Assembly (NCBI GenBank): GCA_035285405.1
Contig: JAYKJI010000162.1
Coordinates: forward strand, 1-13,785
Direction of reading: 5' to 3'
DNA from: Woronichinia sp035285405
GTDB lineage: Bacteria; Cyanobacteriota; Cyanobacteriia; Cyanobacteriales; Microcystaceae
DNA length: 13,785 nucleotides
Shown: positions 7,668 through 13,785 of the stretch, piece by piece
Numbering within the stretch: the first letter of the stretch is position 1
Layout of the letters: every line of letters begins with the position of its first letter
Made by a program: the position numbers and the translations under genes
Notes under the pieces: generated by a model
The model's input: the letters and a program-made list of their open reading frames with translations, nothing else
What the model was told of the DNA's origin: nothing
Databases searched by the model: none

Positions 7668-8507
7668 CTAGATTCCTGATTTAGCAGGACGATGAGTTAC
7701 CCAAAGTTGTAAACGACCAATCAAATAATCTAAAACTAAGCCTGTAATGCCAATTACAAAAACCGCTAAAAAGACAGAACTGAGGTTTAAACGATTCCAT
7801 TCATCCCAGAGAAAGAAGCCAATACCGACTCCACCCGTTAACATTTCTACCGCCACAATGACTAGCCAGGCAATCCCTAAACTGAGTCTTAATCCTGTAA
7901 AAATGTAGGGTAAACTGGCAGGTAAAATAATTTTAAAGATCTGACGGTGTTGGGGCATTTCTAAAACTGCGGCCACGTCTAAATAATCCTGGGGAACACT
8001 GGCAACTCCTAAAGCCGTATTAATAATCGTTGACCAGAGAGAAGTAATAAAAATAACAAAAATAGCTGACGGTTCCGCTACGCCAAACATCGCTAAGGCG
8101 ATCGGCAACCAGGCCAGGGGAGAAACGGGTCGCAAAATTTGAATAATCGGGTTAATAATTAACATTGCTGTTCTTGATAGCCCAATTAAAAAACCCAGGG
8201 GAATAGCAACGGCGGCTCCTAATAAAAAACCAAGACAAACCCGTCTCAAACTGGCTAACAGTAACCAACCAAGGCCTAAATCGCCCGGCCCCTTTTGATA
8301 AAAAGGATTCAGGATATAGTGCAAATTACTCGTCAAAGCTTCCAAGGGAGTGGGCATTAATTCACTGCGAAAAGTCGCAATGATCCACCATAGGGTAATT
8401 AATCCTAAAAAGCCAAGGGCTGGGAATAGGACGACATCTCGTAAGATAATTGGTTTAAATTTTTTCCAACCAGCTTGGGCGGCTAGGGTAAAAATAGCAA
8501 GGTTCAT
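7668..8507 (-). CDS. ABC transporter permease, NrtB/CynB type
   Basis: The membrane subunit of the anion importer and first gene of the operon. The longest frame starts at 8555, but the ATG at 8507 is preferred. It is preceded, 8 bases away, by AAGGAAG (8516-8522 on the minus strand), the best Shine-Dalgarno in the operon, and it gives 279 residues, the usual length of NrtB. In that numbering hydrophobic segments lie near 27-46, 81-110, 131-160, 208-222 and 244-264, consistent with the BPD_transp_1 fold. The cytoplasmic coupling (EAA-type) loop is near 177-210, with KIILPASLPYIFTGLR. LRPVSPLAWLPIALAMFG and SLWSTIINT are typical of the nitrate/sulfonate permease family. The partners are the binding protein 116 bases downstream and the ATPase. 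The protein gives no substrate information. Confidence 0.93.
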   Translation of the reverse strand: MNLAIFTLAAQAGWKKFKPIILRDVVLFPALGFLGLITLWWIIATFRSELMPTPLEALTSNLHYILNPFYQKGPGDLGLGWLLLASLRRVCLGFLLGAAVAIPLGFLIGLSRTAMLIINPIIQILRPVSPLAWLPIALAMFGVAEPSAIFVIFITSLWSTIINTALGVASVPQDYLDVAAVLEMPQHRQIFKIILPASLPYIFTGLRLSLGIAWLVIVAVEMLTGGVGIGFFLWDEWNRLNLSSVFLAVFVIGITGLVLDYLIGRLQLWVTHRPAKSGI

Positions 8508-9253
8508 CAAAAACACTTCCTTGTCAAGATTAGGCACAAAAGTAGCGAGCAGCACCTATCAAGAATACTGAGTCTAGCCAGAAAAAATCTGTCGAGAAAC
8601 AATCTTCCCTCAATACCTACGATGTTAGCTGACGGGCTAGGACTGAGAGATGTCCTTTTGCGGAAACCTCAACGATTTCCCTGAAATACGCCCCAGAATT
8701 TGGTTCCTCCGCTCCAATACGATTGGATTAGGCTGATTTGCTCTATTTAGAAACGAAGTCTAGCACAACTTTATGGCAACAGAGAAGATTTTTGCAGAAA
8801 AAAGCAAATGAAGAAGTATCTTGCCATTCACAAAAGCCAATGATCAACAATGACATTATGTTATACGCATTTTTGTATTATTTTTGTCGCTATCAGCATG
8901 ATTATTTTTGGCTTTTCTTGGCACTTTTTAGGGTGAAGTTGGTGACAGGAATATAGGCTGAAGGCGATCGCTGAGATTGGGGATGTCCAGAATCTTAATT
9001 GTCAAAACATAGATAAGTGTTGTAACAACTTTACCAAATTCTCGACCCCAATTATTTATGATCATGGTAGAAAAGCAATCGGGGATCAAGGTTGGATCAA
9101 TCACTTACCAACTAAACCTCCCTTATTTTTAAGTAAAAATACTGAAGATTCGACTGGGAATAATTCGCTGAATCCTAACCTATTTTTGACTAGCAATAGT
9201 CTAATTTATTTCGGTGAAAGTGACAGTCTTATCCTAAGTGAGAGGGTGAATCT
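8508..9253. other. Long divergent spacer (746 bases)
   Basis: This lies between the transporter operon (minus) and the GTPase-carbamate kinase operon (plus) and should contain the control region of both. The left third (about 8600-8735) is richer in GC and has a 28-codon frame at 8650-8736 that reads like protein but has no known family. The rest is AT-rich, with a HIP1 site at 8964-8971 and a candidate promoter with palindrome near 9000-9030. A 72-codon frame (8738-8956) looks non-coding. No GTA-N8-TAC NtcA box, tRNA, riboswitch or CRISPR was recognised by eye. Confidence 0.6.
8999..9029 (+). promoter_or_regulatory. Candidate promoter with overlapping palindrome
   Basis: TTGTCA (8999-9004) and TGTAAC (9021-9026) are 16 bases apart and resemble a sigma-70 promoter reading towards the GTPase gene. 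The perfect palindrome GTTGT-A-ACAAC (9019-9029) covers the -10 element and could be an operator half-site pair. It would leave a leader of about 220 bases. Both elements are short and could be chance. Confidence 0.22.
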
Positions 9254-10600
9254 ATGACTACAAACTTAGACCGTCAACGAGTTGTGATCCTGGGCGCGGC
9301 GGGTCGTGACTTCCATAATTTTAATCAAGTCTATCGAGATAACGACCAATACGAGGTTGTGGCTTTTACCGCTACCCAAATTGCCGGTATTGCCGATCGC
9401 CGTTATCCTCCCAGTTTAGCTGGCAAACTCTATCCAGAAGGCATTCCCATTGTGGCAGAGGGAGAATTAATGCACCTCTGTCGGGAGCAAAAGATAGATC
9501 AGGTCATTTTTTCCTATAGTGATGTCACCCATAATCAGGTGATGCACCTAGCTTCTCAAGCCCTGGTCGCCGGAGCCGATTTTGTGTTGTTAGGGCCAGA
9601 ACGAACCATGCTGGCCAGTACCGTCCCGGTCATTGCCGTTTCAGCCGTCAGAACTGGCTGCGGTAAATCCCAAACCACACGCTGGCTCTCCAAATGCTTA
9701 CAGAAAAAAGGTTTACGGGCCGCCGTGATTCGTCATCCGATGCCCTACGGCGATCTTGCCAAACAAGCAGTACAGCGTTTTGCCAATCTAGCGGATCTAG
9801 AGCAAGCCAATTGTACAGTCGAAGAACGAGAAGAGTACGAACCCCATTTAGCGGTGGGCAATATTGTCTATGCCGGAGTGGATTACGGTACGATCGCCTC
9901 TAAAGCAGCTAGTGAAAGTGATCTTCTGCTCTGGGATGGCGGCAATAATGATTTTCCCTTTATCCGTCCTGATCTACATATTGTGTTAGTTGACCCTTTA
10001 CGAGTGGGAGATGAAACTCGTTATCATCCGGGCGAAACCGTATTACGGATGGCCGATATTGTGGTGATTCCCAAGGTGGATGTGGCCGCTCCTGCCGATG
10101 TGCAGCAGTTAATGGAAACGGTGCGTCAACTCAATCCCCAAGCCCAGATTATTCGGGGGCGATCGCCGATCCGTCTAGAACAGGCTGAACAGGTCAAGGG
10201 CAAACGGGTCTTAGTCATTGAAGATGGCCCCACCACCACTCACGGCGGCATGGCCTACGGAGCCGGATATATGGCTGCTACCCAGGCCGGAGCCGCCCAA
10301 ATTGTGGATCCCCGTCCCTACGCCGTTCCAGAAATTGCCGCCGTCTATCAAGCCTATCCCCATCTCAAGGCCATTCTGCCGGCCATGGGTTATTTTCCGT
10401 CTCAACTGCAAGCTTTGGCCGATACGATTAACCGGGCTGAGGCGGATGTGGTGGTAACGGCTACTCCTAGCGATCTAGGGGCCTTGATTCAAGTCAATAA
10501 GCCTTTACTACGTGCCTACTATGAATTTGCGGAAGCGGATCATCCTGGGTTGGAAGATGCGGTCGATCAATTTTTAGTTCGTCAAGGTTTAGGGGGGTAA
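9254..10600 (+). CDS. COG2403-type GTPase (cyclic 2,3-diphosphoglycerate synthetase-like)
   Basis: A 448-residue soluble P-loop protein. An N-terminal Rossmann-like region starts VVILGAAGRDFHNFN (10-24). The P-loop is RTGCGKSQTT (133-142), then VIRHPMPYGDL (158-168), a Walker B-like LLLWDGGNND (224-233) and IPKVDVA (272-278) in the place of a base-specificity motif. These follow the pattern of the predicted GTPase family that includes methanogen cyclic 2,3-diphosphoglycerate synthetase, and the length matches. Cyclic diphosphoglycerate is a thermolyte of hyperthermophilic methanogens, so that product is unlikely here and the true substrate is unknown. AGAGGG (9241-9246) lies 7 bases before ATG. 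The stop is only 3 bases before arcC, so the two are almost surely co-transcribed and perhaps translationally coupled. The context therefore suggests a role around carbamoyl phosphate. This last point is inference. Confidence 0.85.
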   Translation: MTTNLDRQRVVILGAAGRDFHNFNQVYRDNDQYEVVAFTATQIAGIADRRYPPSLAGKLYPEGIPIVAEGELMHLCREQKIDQVIFSYSDVTHNQVMHLASQALVAGADFVLLGPERTMLASTVPVIAVSAVRTGCGKSQTTRWLSKCLQKKGLRAAVIRHPMPYGDLAKQAVQRFANLADLEQANCTVEEREEYEPHLAVGNIVYAGVDYGTIASKAASESDLLLWDGGNNDFPFIRPDLHIVLVDPLRVGDETRYHPGETVLRMADIVVIPKVDVAAPADVQQLMETVRQLNPQAQIIRGRSPIRLEQAEQVKGKRVLVIEDGPTTTHGGMAYGAGYMAATQAGAAQIVDPRPYAVPEIAAVYQAYPHLKAILPAMGYFPSQLQALADTINRAEADVVVTATPSDLGALIQVNKPLLRAYYEFAEADHPGLEDAVDQFLVRQGLGG

Positions 10601-10603
10601 TCT

Positions 10604-11509
10604 ATGCAACCCATTGTTATTGCCCTGGGAGGAAACGCGCTTTTGCAAAGGGGTCAACCCTTAGAAGCGGAATTGCAGCACCAAAATATCCAGATTGCTG
10701 CCCAAGCGATCGCCGCCGTAGCCCGTAACTATCCTGTCGTAGTCACGCATGGGAATGGGCCCCAGGTGGGATTATTGGCCATACAAGCTGAAAATGACAA
10801 ATCGATCAAACCCTATCCGTTAGATGTTTTAGGGGCCGAAACCGAGGGCATGATTGGTTATCTGATCGAGCAAGAACTTCGCAACCAATTACCGCATCGA
10901 GAAGTGGTAACGCTGCTTACCCAAATTGCGGTTAATGCCGATGATCCTGCTTTTCAGCAACCCAGTAAACCCATTGGCCCCGTTTATCCTCGACAACTGG
11001 CAGAAACCTTGGCCACTGAACGGGGATGGGCGATCGCTGCCGATGGTCAAGGCTATCGTCGGGTGGTCGCTTCACCAGAACCTCAACGCATTATTGAACT
11101 AGCAACAATTCGTTTATTGGTCGAAACAAATGCTTTAGTCGTTTGTGCCGGTGGCGGTGGCATTCCTGTGATTGTCAATCAACTGGGGGGATTGCAAGGC
11201 ATTGAAGCCGTTATTGACAAAGACTTAGCGGCGGCTCTCTTGGCCGAAAATTTATCAGCCCAGGGTCTTCTCCTCCTCACCGATGTGGATGGTGTTTATC
11301 AGGACTGGGGAACTCATTATGCCCACCGCTTTGATCAGGTGACTCCTAAAACCCTACGACGTTATCATTTTCAAAATGGGTCAATGGGGCCCAAGGTAGA
11401 GGCCGCTTGTCGCTTTGTGGAAAGAACGGGTCAATGGTGCGGCATTGGCAAACTGGAATCGGCTTCGGCCATTATTGAAGGCCAGGCCGGAACCTTTGTT
11501 TCTGCGTAA
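10604..11509 (+). CDS. arcC: Carbamate kinase
   Basis: Carbamate kinase interconverts carbamoyl phosphate + ADP and carbamate (NH3 + CO2) + ATP. In catabolism it usually runs toward ATP. It has 301 residues, close to the family's 300-315. Conserved blocks seen are VIALGGNALLQRG (5-17), THGNGPQVG (48-56), DVLGAETEGMIGY (74-86), the lysine-containing SKPIGPVY (121-128), CAGGGGIPV (181-189), IDKDLAAALLA (204-214), TDVDGVY (226-232) and GSMGPKVEAA (259-268). These separate it from acetylglutamate and UMP kinases of the same amino-acid kinase fold. A G-run just before ATG can serve as ribosome binding site. No arginine deiminase, ornithine or oxamate carbamoyltransferase lies nearby, so its source of carbamoyl phosphate is not visible. 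The partner is the GTPase directly upstream. Confidence 0.95.
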   Translation: MQPIVIALGGNALLQRGQPLEAELQHQNIQIAAQAIAAVARNYPVVVTHGNGPQVGLLAIQAENDKSIKPYPLDVLGAETEGMIGYLIEQELRNQLPHREVVTLLTQIAVNADDPAFQQPSKPIGPVYPRQLAETLATERGWAIAADGQGYRRVVASPEPQRIIELATIRLLVETNALVVCAGGGGIPVIVNQLGGLQGIEAVIDKDLAAALLAENLSAQGLLLLTDVDGVYQDWGTHYAHRFDQVTPKTLRRYHFQNGSMGPKVEAACRFVERTGQWCGIGKLESASAIIEGQAGTFVSA

Positions 11510-11585
11510 TTTATACTGGGGAAAACTATTTGTTCAAAACTAATTAATAGCTTGTAAGTAGATAGGTTTTAAAATGTGTGTATAA

Positions 11586-11636
11586 GATCCCCCCGTCCTG
11601 CGGACACCCCCCTTATTAAGGGGGGCAGGGGGGATC
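11586..11636. repeat. Nested C/G-run inverted repeat between arcC and the gatD-like gene
   Basis: The outer arms GATCCCCCC (11586-11594) and GGGGGGATC (11628-11636) are perfect complements. Inside are a small hairpin GTCC-TGC-GGAC (11595-11605) and a second perfect hairpin CCCCCCTTATTAAGGGGGG (11607-11625). The whole folds into a three-way or cruciform-like structure. Similar C/G-run palindromes are scattered in cyanobacterial genomes as short mobile-looking repeats. It may end or process the upstream operon mRNA, but no T run follows. The surrounding 190-base spacer holds nothing else clear. Confidence 0.7.
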
Positions 11637-11699
11637 GAGAGCAAGATCTATCTTTAAACTTAACTGTAACCAGCTACTTAGGCTCTCGTTTATTTTGTA

Positions 11700-12476
11700 A
11701 TGACCATGAAATTAAGCATTGGTTGGCTTTATCCTACCCTCATGAGTACCTACGGCGATCGCGGTAATGTGATCTGTATTCAACGGCGTTGTCAATGGCG
11801 CGGTATCGAAGCGGAGATAGTTCCCCTGGAACAGCAAACCGAGGCGAGTATCTTTCGTCAAGTTGATGTTATTGCAGGCGGCGGAGCCCAGGATCGCCAA
11901 CAGGAAATTGTGATGCGAGATTTACAAGGAGCCAAAGCAGAGGCCCTGAAAAGTCAACTAGAAACCGGAACGCCTGGTGTATTTACCTGTGGCTCGCCCC
12001 AACTGCTCGGTCACTATTACGAACCAGCTTTAGGTCAACGCATTGATGGTTTAGGACTATTAGATTTAGTCAGTAAACATCCGGGCCCTCAAGCAAAACG
12101 CTGTATTGGTAATGTGGTGTTTGAAATTACCGCCTTTCCCCTAGCTGAACAACTGCAAGCGATGACGGGTGAAACTCCCGTTGTCATTGGTTTTGAAAAT
12201 CATGGCGGTCGTACCTACCTACAAAGCGTTTCGCCTCTCGGTAAAGTTCAGAAAGGTTACGGTAATAATGGCGAAGATGGCTACGAAGGGGCCTTTTATC
12301 GTAATGCGATCGCCACCTATTCCCATGGCCCCCTGTTACCGAAAAATCCCTTTTTAGCGGATTGGCTAATCAAGACAGCCCTAGAACGTAAATATCAAAC
12401 CACCATTTCGTTAGAACCCCTAGACGATAGTTTGTCCCACCGTGCCAGGGCTGCTATGCTAAAGCGTTTAGAATAG
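11700..12476 (+). CDS. gatD: GatD-like (COG3442) glutamine amidotransferase
   Basis: A CobB/CobQ-like class I glutamine amidotransferase of 258 residues. In Firmicutes and actinobacteria GatD supplies ammonia to MurT, which amidates D-glutamate of lipid II. Family marks are IGWLYPTLMSTYGDRGNV (7-24), IAGGGAQDRQQ (58-68), VFTCGSPQLLG with nucleophile Cys97, VIGFENHGGRTYL (162-174) and YSHGPLLPKNP with catalytic His209. The usual CGGYQ after the nucleophile is CGSPQ here. The start is 11700 or the ATG two codons later, and no Shine-Dalgarno sequence is evident. MurT, normally beside it, is not in the window: upstream is arcC and downstream, 48 bases on, an NdbB-like gene. Peptidoglycan of typical cyanobacteria is not known for this amidation, so the acceptor is uncertain. 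The enzyme family is clear and the role is not. Confidence 0.88.
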   Translation: MTMKLSIGWLYPTLMSTYGDRGNVICIQRRCQWRGIEAEIVPLEQQTEASIFRQVDVIAGGGAQDRQQEIVMRDLQGAKAEALKSQLETGTPGVFTCGSPQLLGHYYEPALGQRIDGLGLLDLVSKHPGPQAKRCIGNVVFEITAFPLAEQLQAMTGETPVVIGFENHGGRTYLQSVSPLGKVQKGYGNNGEDGYEGAFYRNAIATYSHGPLLPKNPFLADWLIKTALERKYQTTISLEPLDDSLSHRARAAMLKRLE

Positions 12477-12524
12477 GAAAGAATTACTTTCTCAACCCCA
12501 AACCCTGACCCAACACTCCTTCCT

Positions 12525-13730
12525 ATGACTGAACATCGTTTACGAATTTGCATCCTGGGCGGCGGATTTGGGGGGCTCTATACGGCTCTACGTCTTAGCC
12601 AACTGCCCTGGGAACGTCATCAAACACCGGAAATTATTCTCGTTGATCAACAGGATCGGTTTCTCTTTTTGCCTTTTCTCTACGAATTGATTACCGAAGA
12701 AATGCAGACCTGGGAAATAGCACCGCCTTTTGAAGAATTACTCAGCGAAACCGGCATTCGTTTTCATCAGGGCCAGGTGACTGCCATTGATATTGACCAT
12801 AAACAGATTCAGATTACTCCCTCAAATCAGGCTGATTACGCCCTCGGTTACGATCAATTGGTGATCGCGATGGGGGGTAAAAGTCCTATACCGACCGTAC
12901 CAGGTGCTAAGGATTATGCCCTAACCTTCCGAACCCTAGCGGATGCCTATCGTCTCAAAGAACGCTTACGTTTATTAGAACAATCAGAGTCAGAAAAAAT
13001 TCGGGTTGTGATCGTTGGCGGGGGTTACAGTGGCATCGAATTAGCTTGCAAAATTAGCGATCGCTTAGGGGAACGGGGACGCATTCGGGTGATCGAGCGT
13101 AGTGATACCATCCTCAGTCAATCCCCAGAATATAATCGCGAAACGGCCCAAAAGGCTCTAGAAAGTAGGGGCATCTGGCTAGATTTGGAAACGGACGTGG
13201 AAACCGTGACGGCAACTAGTTTAGATTTGCGCTACAAAGGACAGATTGATACGATTCCTGTGGATTTAGTTCTTTGGACGGTGGGCAATCAAGCCTTAGA
13301 CCTGATTCGTGATTTACCATTAGCCCATCATCATTCAGGTCTATTAAATACCAATGTCTATTTACAGGTGCTAGATCATCCTGAGATCTATAGCTTAGGG
13401 GATGTGGCCTATTGTGAAGATATCAATGGACAACGGGTTCCGGCCACAGCCCAGGTCGCTTTTCAACAATCCGACTATTGTGCTTGGAATATTTGGGCCA
13501 GCTTGACCCATCGGCCCCTTTTAGCCTTCCGTTATCAAGCCTTGGGAGAAATGTTATCCCTCGGTCGAGAAGATGCCACCCTCAGTGGTTTAGGTCTGAA
13601 ATTAACTGGCCCCGCCGCCGCGATCGCCCGTCGCTTAGTCTATCTTTATCGACTACCCACCTGGCAACATCAGTTAACCGTTGGTTTTAACTGGTTAGCC
13701 CAACCCCTATTAACCCTCCTCAAGTCGTGA
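12525..13730 (+). CDS. ndbB: Type II NAD(P)H dehydrogenase, NdbB/NDC1-like
   Basis: A single-polypeptide, non-proton-pumping FAD oxidoreductase of 401 residues that passes electrons from NAD(P)H to a quinone at the membrane surface. The FAD-binding GxGxxG is CILGGGFGGLYTA (9-21). The NAD(P)-binding site is VVIVGGGYSGIELA (161-174). The C-terminal FAD block is YSLGDVA (289-295), followed by the quinone-site helix motif AQVAFQQSDY (309-318). The C-terminus is amphipathic and suits peripheral membrane attachment. The FLFLPFLYELITEEMQTWEI segment resembles the cyanobacterial NdbB/plant NDC1 group, which reduces demethylphylloquinone in vitamin K1 synthesis. That subgroup call rests on recollection of family sequence and is less sure than NDH-2 itself. 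It lies 48 bases after the gatD-like gene on the same strand and is probably co-transcribed, though no Shine-Dalgarno sequence is visible. Confidence 0.88.
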   Translation: MTEHRLRICILGGGFGGLYTALRLSQLPWERHQTPEIILVDQQDRFLFLPFLYELITEEMQTWEIAPPFEELLSETGIRFHQGQVTAIDIDHKQIQITPSNQADYALGYDQLVIAMGGKSPIPTVPGAKDYALTFRTLADAYRLKERLRLLEQSESEKIRVVIVGGGYSGIELACKISDRLGERGRIRVIERSDTILSQSPEYNRETAQKALESRGIWLDLETDVETVTATSLDLRYKGQIDTIPVDLVLWTVGNQALDLIRDLPLAHHHSGLLNTNVYLQVLDHPEIYSLGDVAYCEDINGQRVPATAQVAFQQSDYCAWNIWASLTHRPLLAFRYQALGEMLSLGREDATLSGLGLKLTGPAAAIARRLVYLYRLPTWQHQLTVGFNWLAQPLLTLLKS

Positions 13731-13785
13731 ACCTTACCCCCTTGGCTGCCGTATCTCCGTGTGCCGGCCGGGGCGCGGGGGCGGC

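Noticed and set aside
8508..8555. Upstream start at 8555 for the permease
   Set aside because: The ATG at 8507 has AAGGAAG at correct spacing and gives the standard family length of 279.
8738..8956. 72-codon plus-strand frame in the divergent spacer
   Set aside because: Composition follows the AT-rich DNA, there is no ribosome binding site and no family resemblance, and a run of Phe/Tyr/Leu arises from T-rich sequence.
8508..9253. NtcA box (GTA-N8-TAC) for nitrogen control of the transporter
   Set aside because: Each GTA in the spacer was checked by eye and none is followed by TAC at the right distance. The nearest, near 9022, has seven bases between.
9254..10600. Literal annotation as cyclic 2,3-diphosphoglycerate synthetase
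   Set aside because: The product is known as a thermolyte in hyperthermophilic methanogens and has no evident role here, so only the family name was kept.
11576..11767. 63-codon frame upstream of the gatD-like gene
   Set aside because: It reads straight through the nested hairpin repeat and overlaps the true gene start, so its translation is a product of the repeat.
1..13785. CRISPR array, tRNA, rRNA, insertion sequence, defence or phage genes
   Set aside because: No regularly spaced repeats, tRNA-like folds, transposase motifs or phage proteins were seen on either strand.

Overview
The window looks like chromosomal DNA from a unicellular or colonial cyanobacterium. The octamer GCGATCGC (HIP1) occurs about fifteen times in 13.8 kb. 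Every recognisable gene has a cyanobacterial flavour: FtsY with a long acidic N-terminus, a NrtA/CmpA-class ABC transporter, and an NdbB/NDC1-like type II NAD(P)H dehydrogenase. The spacers hold AT-rich heptamer repeats and C/G-run hairpins of the kind common in Microcystis/Cyanothece-type genomes. The genus cannot be fixed by eye.

Layout, left to right. Positions 1-216 hold a short plus-strand coding remnant. Positions 282-4045 carry two minus-strand genes: ftsY (signal-recognition-particle receptor) and a large membrane-anchored di-haem cytochrome of the cytochrome c peroxidase superfamily. A 407-base divergent spacer leads to a plus-strand class I glutamine amidotransferase (4453-5151). 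This gene converges on a minus-strand ABC transporter operon (8507-5218). Its transcription order is permease, Tat/lipobox substrate-binding protein, ATPase, a NrtB-A-D-like set with no NrtC-type ATPase. A 746-base divergent spacer follows. On the plus strand come a COG2403-type GTPase (annotated in databases as cyclic 2,3-diphosphoglycerate synthetase-like) and carbamate kinase, 3 bases apart. After a spacer with a nested hairpin repeat come a GatD-like amidotransferase and an NdbB-like flavoprotein. The last 23 bases contain no A or T at all, unlike the rest of the window.

How the genes may work together. The transporter imports a small anion; nitrate/nitrite, bicarbonate and cyanate are the known substrates of this clade. 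The BAD-only composition recalls the cyanate transporter CynABD. The divergent GTPase-ArcC pair deals with carbamate/carbamoyl phosphate, so a carbamate-centred nitrogen/carbon module is a reasonable but unproven idea. No cyanase, arginine deiminase or carbamoyltransferase lies in the window. The GTPase-ArcC pair is the best candidate here for an undescribed pathway. The other genes are housekeeping (ftsY), redox (di-haem protein, NdbB) or cofactor/cell-wall related (GatD-like).
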